Of a stretch of 64,000 nucleotides of DNA, positions 62,989 to 64,000 are shown in pieces; within the stretch, counting starts at the first letter, position 1; every line of letters starts with the position of its first letter. Position numbers and translations under genes: made by a program. The notes beneath the pieces are model-generated. The model was given only the letters and a program-made list of their open reading frames with translations, made no database searches and had not been told where the DNA came from. Location of the stretch: NCBI GenBank assembly GCA_902596605.1, contig CACJUU010000002.1, positions 93,672-157,671 of the forward strand, given 5' to 3'. Source of the DNA: an uncultured Alphaproteobacteria bacterium. Its GTDB lineage: Bacteria; Pseudomonadota; Alphaproteobacteria; Rhodobacterales; Rhodobacteraceae.

Positions 62989-63342
62989 ATGTCAAACGTT
63001 TTATTAATAAGCCATTTAATAGTTACAGTTTTTCTGATACTTGTTGTTCTATTTCAAAGATCAGAAGGTGGAGGTTTGGGCATGGGCTCTGACAATCAAG
63101 GCTTTGGAACTGGAGCAAAATCAGCGAATCCCTTATCGAAGTTAACTTGGTTTCTGACAGCCTTGTTTTTTTTAATAGCTATTTTGCTTACCATTCTTTC
63201 TATAAATAGTGGTTCAAATAAGTCAGTTTTCGAGGAATTGGAAGGGACCGAGGACACTAACAAAAAAGAATTAACACCAGAGTTACCAGACTTAAAGAAG
63301 TTTAAAGGTACCGATGGTGTTTTAACGCCTCCTACGGAATAA
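62989..63342 (+). CDS. secG: Preprotein translocase subunit SecG
   Basis: VLFQRSEGGGLGMG...NPLSKLTWFLTALFF. Confidence 0.94.
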   Translation: MSNVLLISHLIVTVFLILVVLFQRSEGGGLGMGSDNQGFGTGAKSANPLSKLTWFLTALFFLIAILLTILSINSGSNKSVFEELEGTEDTNKKELTPELPDLKKFKGTDGVLTPPTE

Positions 63343-63416
63343 AAATGAACTATCACCTTGTGAGTTTTGTTATTCTAAAATAAACTTGGTCGAAAGCTCT
63401 TTTTGGAAGATTTATT

Positions 63417-64000
63417 TTGGCGAATTTTATTTTTATCACAGGTGGAGTTGTGTCTTCTTTAGGCAAAGGACTTACATCAGCGTCATTAGGCGCTCTTTTA
63501 CAAGCGAGAGGCTTTTCAGTACGTCTAAGGAAACTCGATCCATACTTAAACGTTGATCCTGGTACGATGTCACCTTTTGAGCACGGAGAAGTATTTGTTA
63601 CTGATGATGGCGCTGAAACAGACCTAGATCTGGGACATTACGAGAGATTTACAGGAGTAGCAGCTCAAAGTACTGACTCTGTTTCCTCTGGTCGTATATA
63701 CTCTACGGTCCTAGAGCGCGAAAGGAAAGGGGACTATCTGGGAGAAACTATACAAGTAATCCCTCACGTAACAAATGAAATAAAAAAATTCCTTGCTCTA
63801 CATGAAGACGAAGTCGACTTCATGCTTTGTGAAATAGGTGGAACGATAGGAGATATTGAAGGCTTGCCTTTTTTTGAGGCTATCCGTCAATTTTCCCAGG
63901 AAAAGAAAACCAATTCCTGCATTTTTGTACATTTAACGCTGCTGCCTTTTCTAGCGTCACCAGGAGAACTAAAAACAAAACCAACACAGCACTCTGTCAA
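63417..64000 (+). CDS. pyrG: CTP synthase (partial, runs off the right edge)
   Basis: TTG start; [77 protein letters not shown]. Confidence 0.95.
   Translation, partial: MANFIFITGGVVSSLGKGLTSASLGALLQARGFSVRLRKLDPYLNVDPGTMSPFEHGEVFVTDDGAETDLDLGHYERFTGVAAQSTDSVSSGRIYSTVLERERKGDYLGETIQVIPHVTNEIKKFLALHEDEVDFMLCEIGGTIGDIEGLPFFEAIRQFSQEKKTNSCIFVHLTLLPFLASPGELKTKPTQHSV

Overview
The window is a low-GC chromosomal segment, most likely from a marine alphaproteobacterium. This placement is inferred from gene content: a DUF1476 F1-ATPase zeta-type inhibitor, an IalB-like protein, TrmFO, an MttB family protein, and an iscR-iscS-sufBCD operon. Most of it is dense housekeeping sequence: SUF Fe-S genes, tyrS, cyclophilins, coaD, uvrA/ssb/gyrA, recG, ligA, mnmA, ccmFH, msrPQ, panB, lon, tgt, tpiA, guaA, hppA, carA, ilvC, secG, pyrG, plus tRNA-Asp and tRNA-Val. 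The clear exception is an accessory island of about 8.5-8.9 kb immediately after guaA (about 40.69-49.54 kb). The last codons of guaA contain a 13-bp core, ATTGAGTGGGAGT, repeated exactly at 44022-44034 and 49208-49220. A degenerate fourth boundary lies near 49530-49545. Recurrent TTTCAAA-type paired motifs with one-helical-turn spacing (11 bp) lie near these cores and look like arm-type integrase sites. The array appears to hold (i) a compact 3.35-kb element with a tyrosine integrase and an MBL-fold cargo gene, (ii) a 5.2-kb integrase-less module with intact hsdM and hsdS but an hsdR disabled by an amber codon and a 3' truncation, and (iii) a short relic. Other points of interest are an IscR lacking the usual three-Cys cluster motif next to an IscR-like operator, a membrane-anchored Mrr-like protein, a decayed DUF924 gene, and a PPase with the K+-dependent signature. 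All family calls come from reading the sequence; no searches were run.
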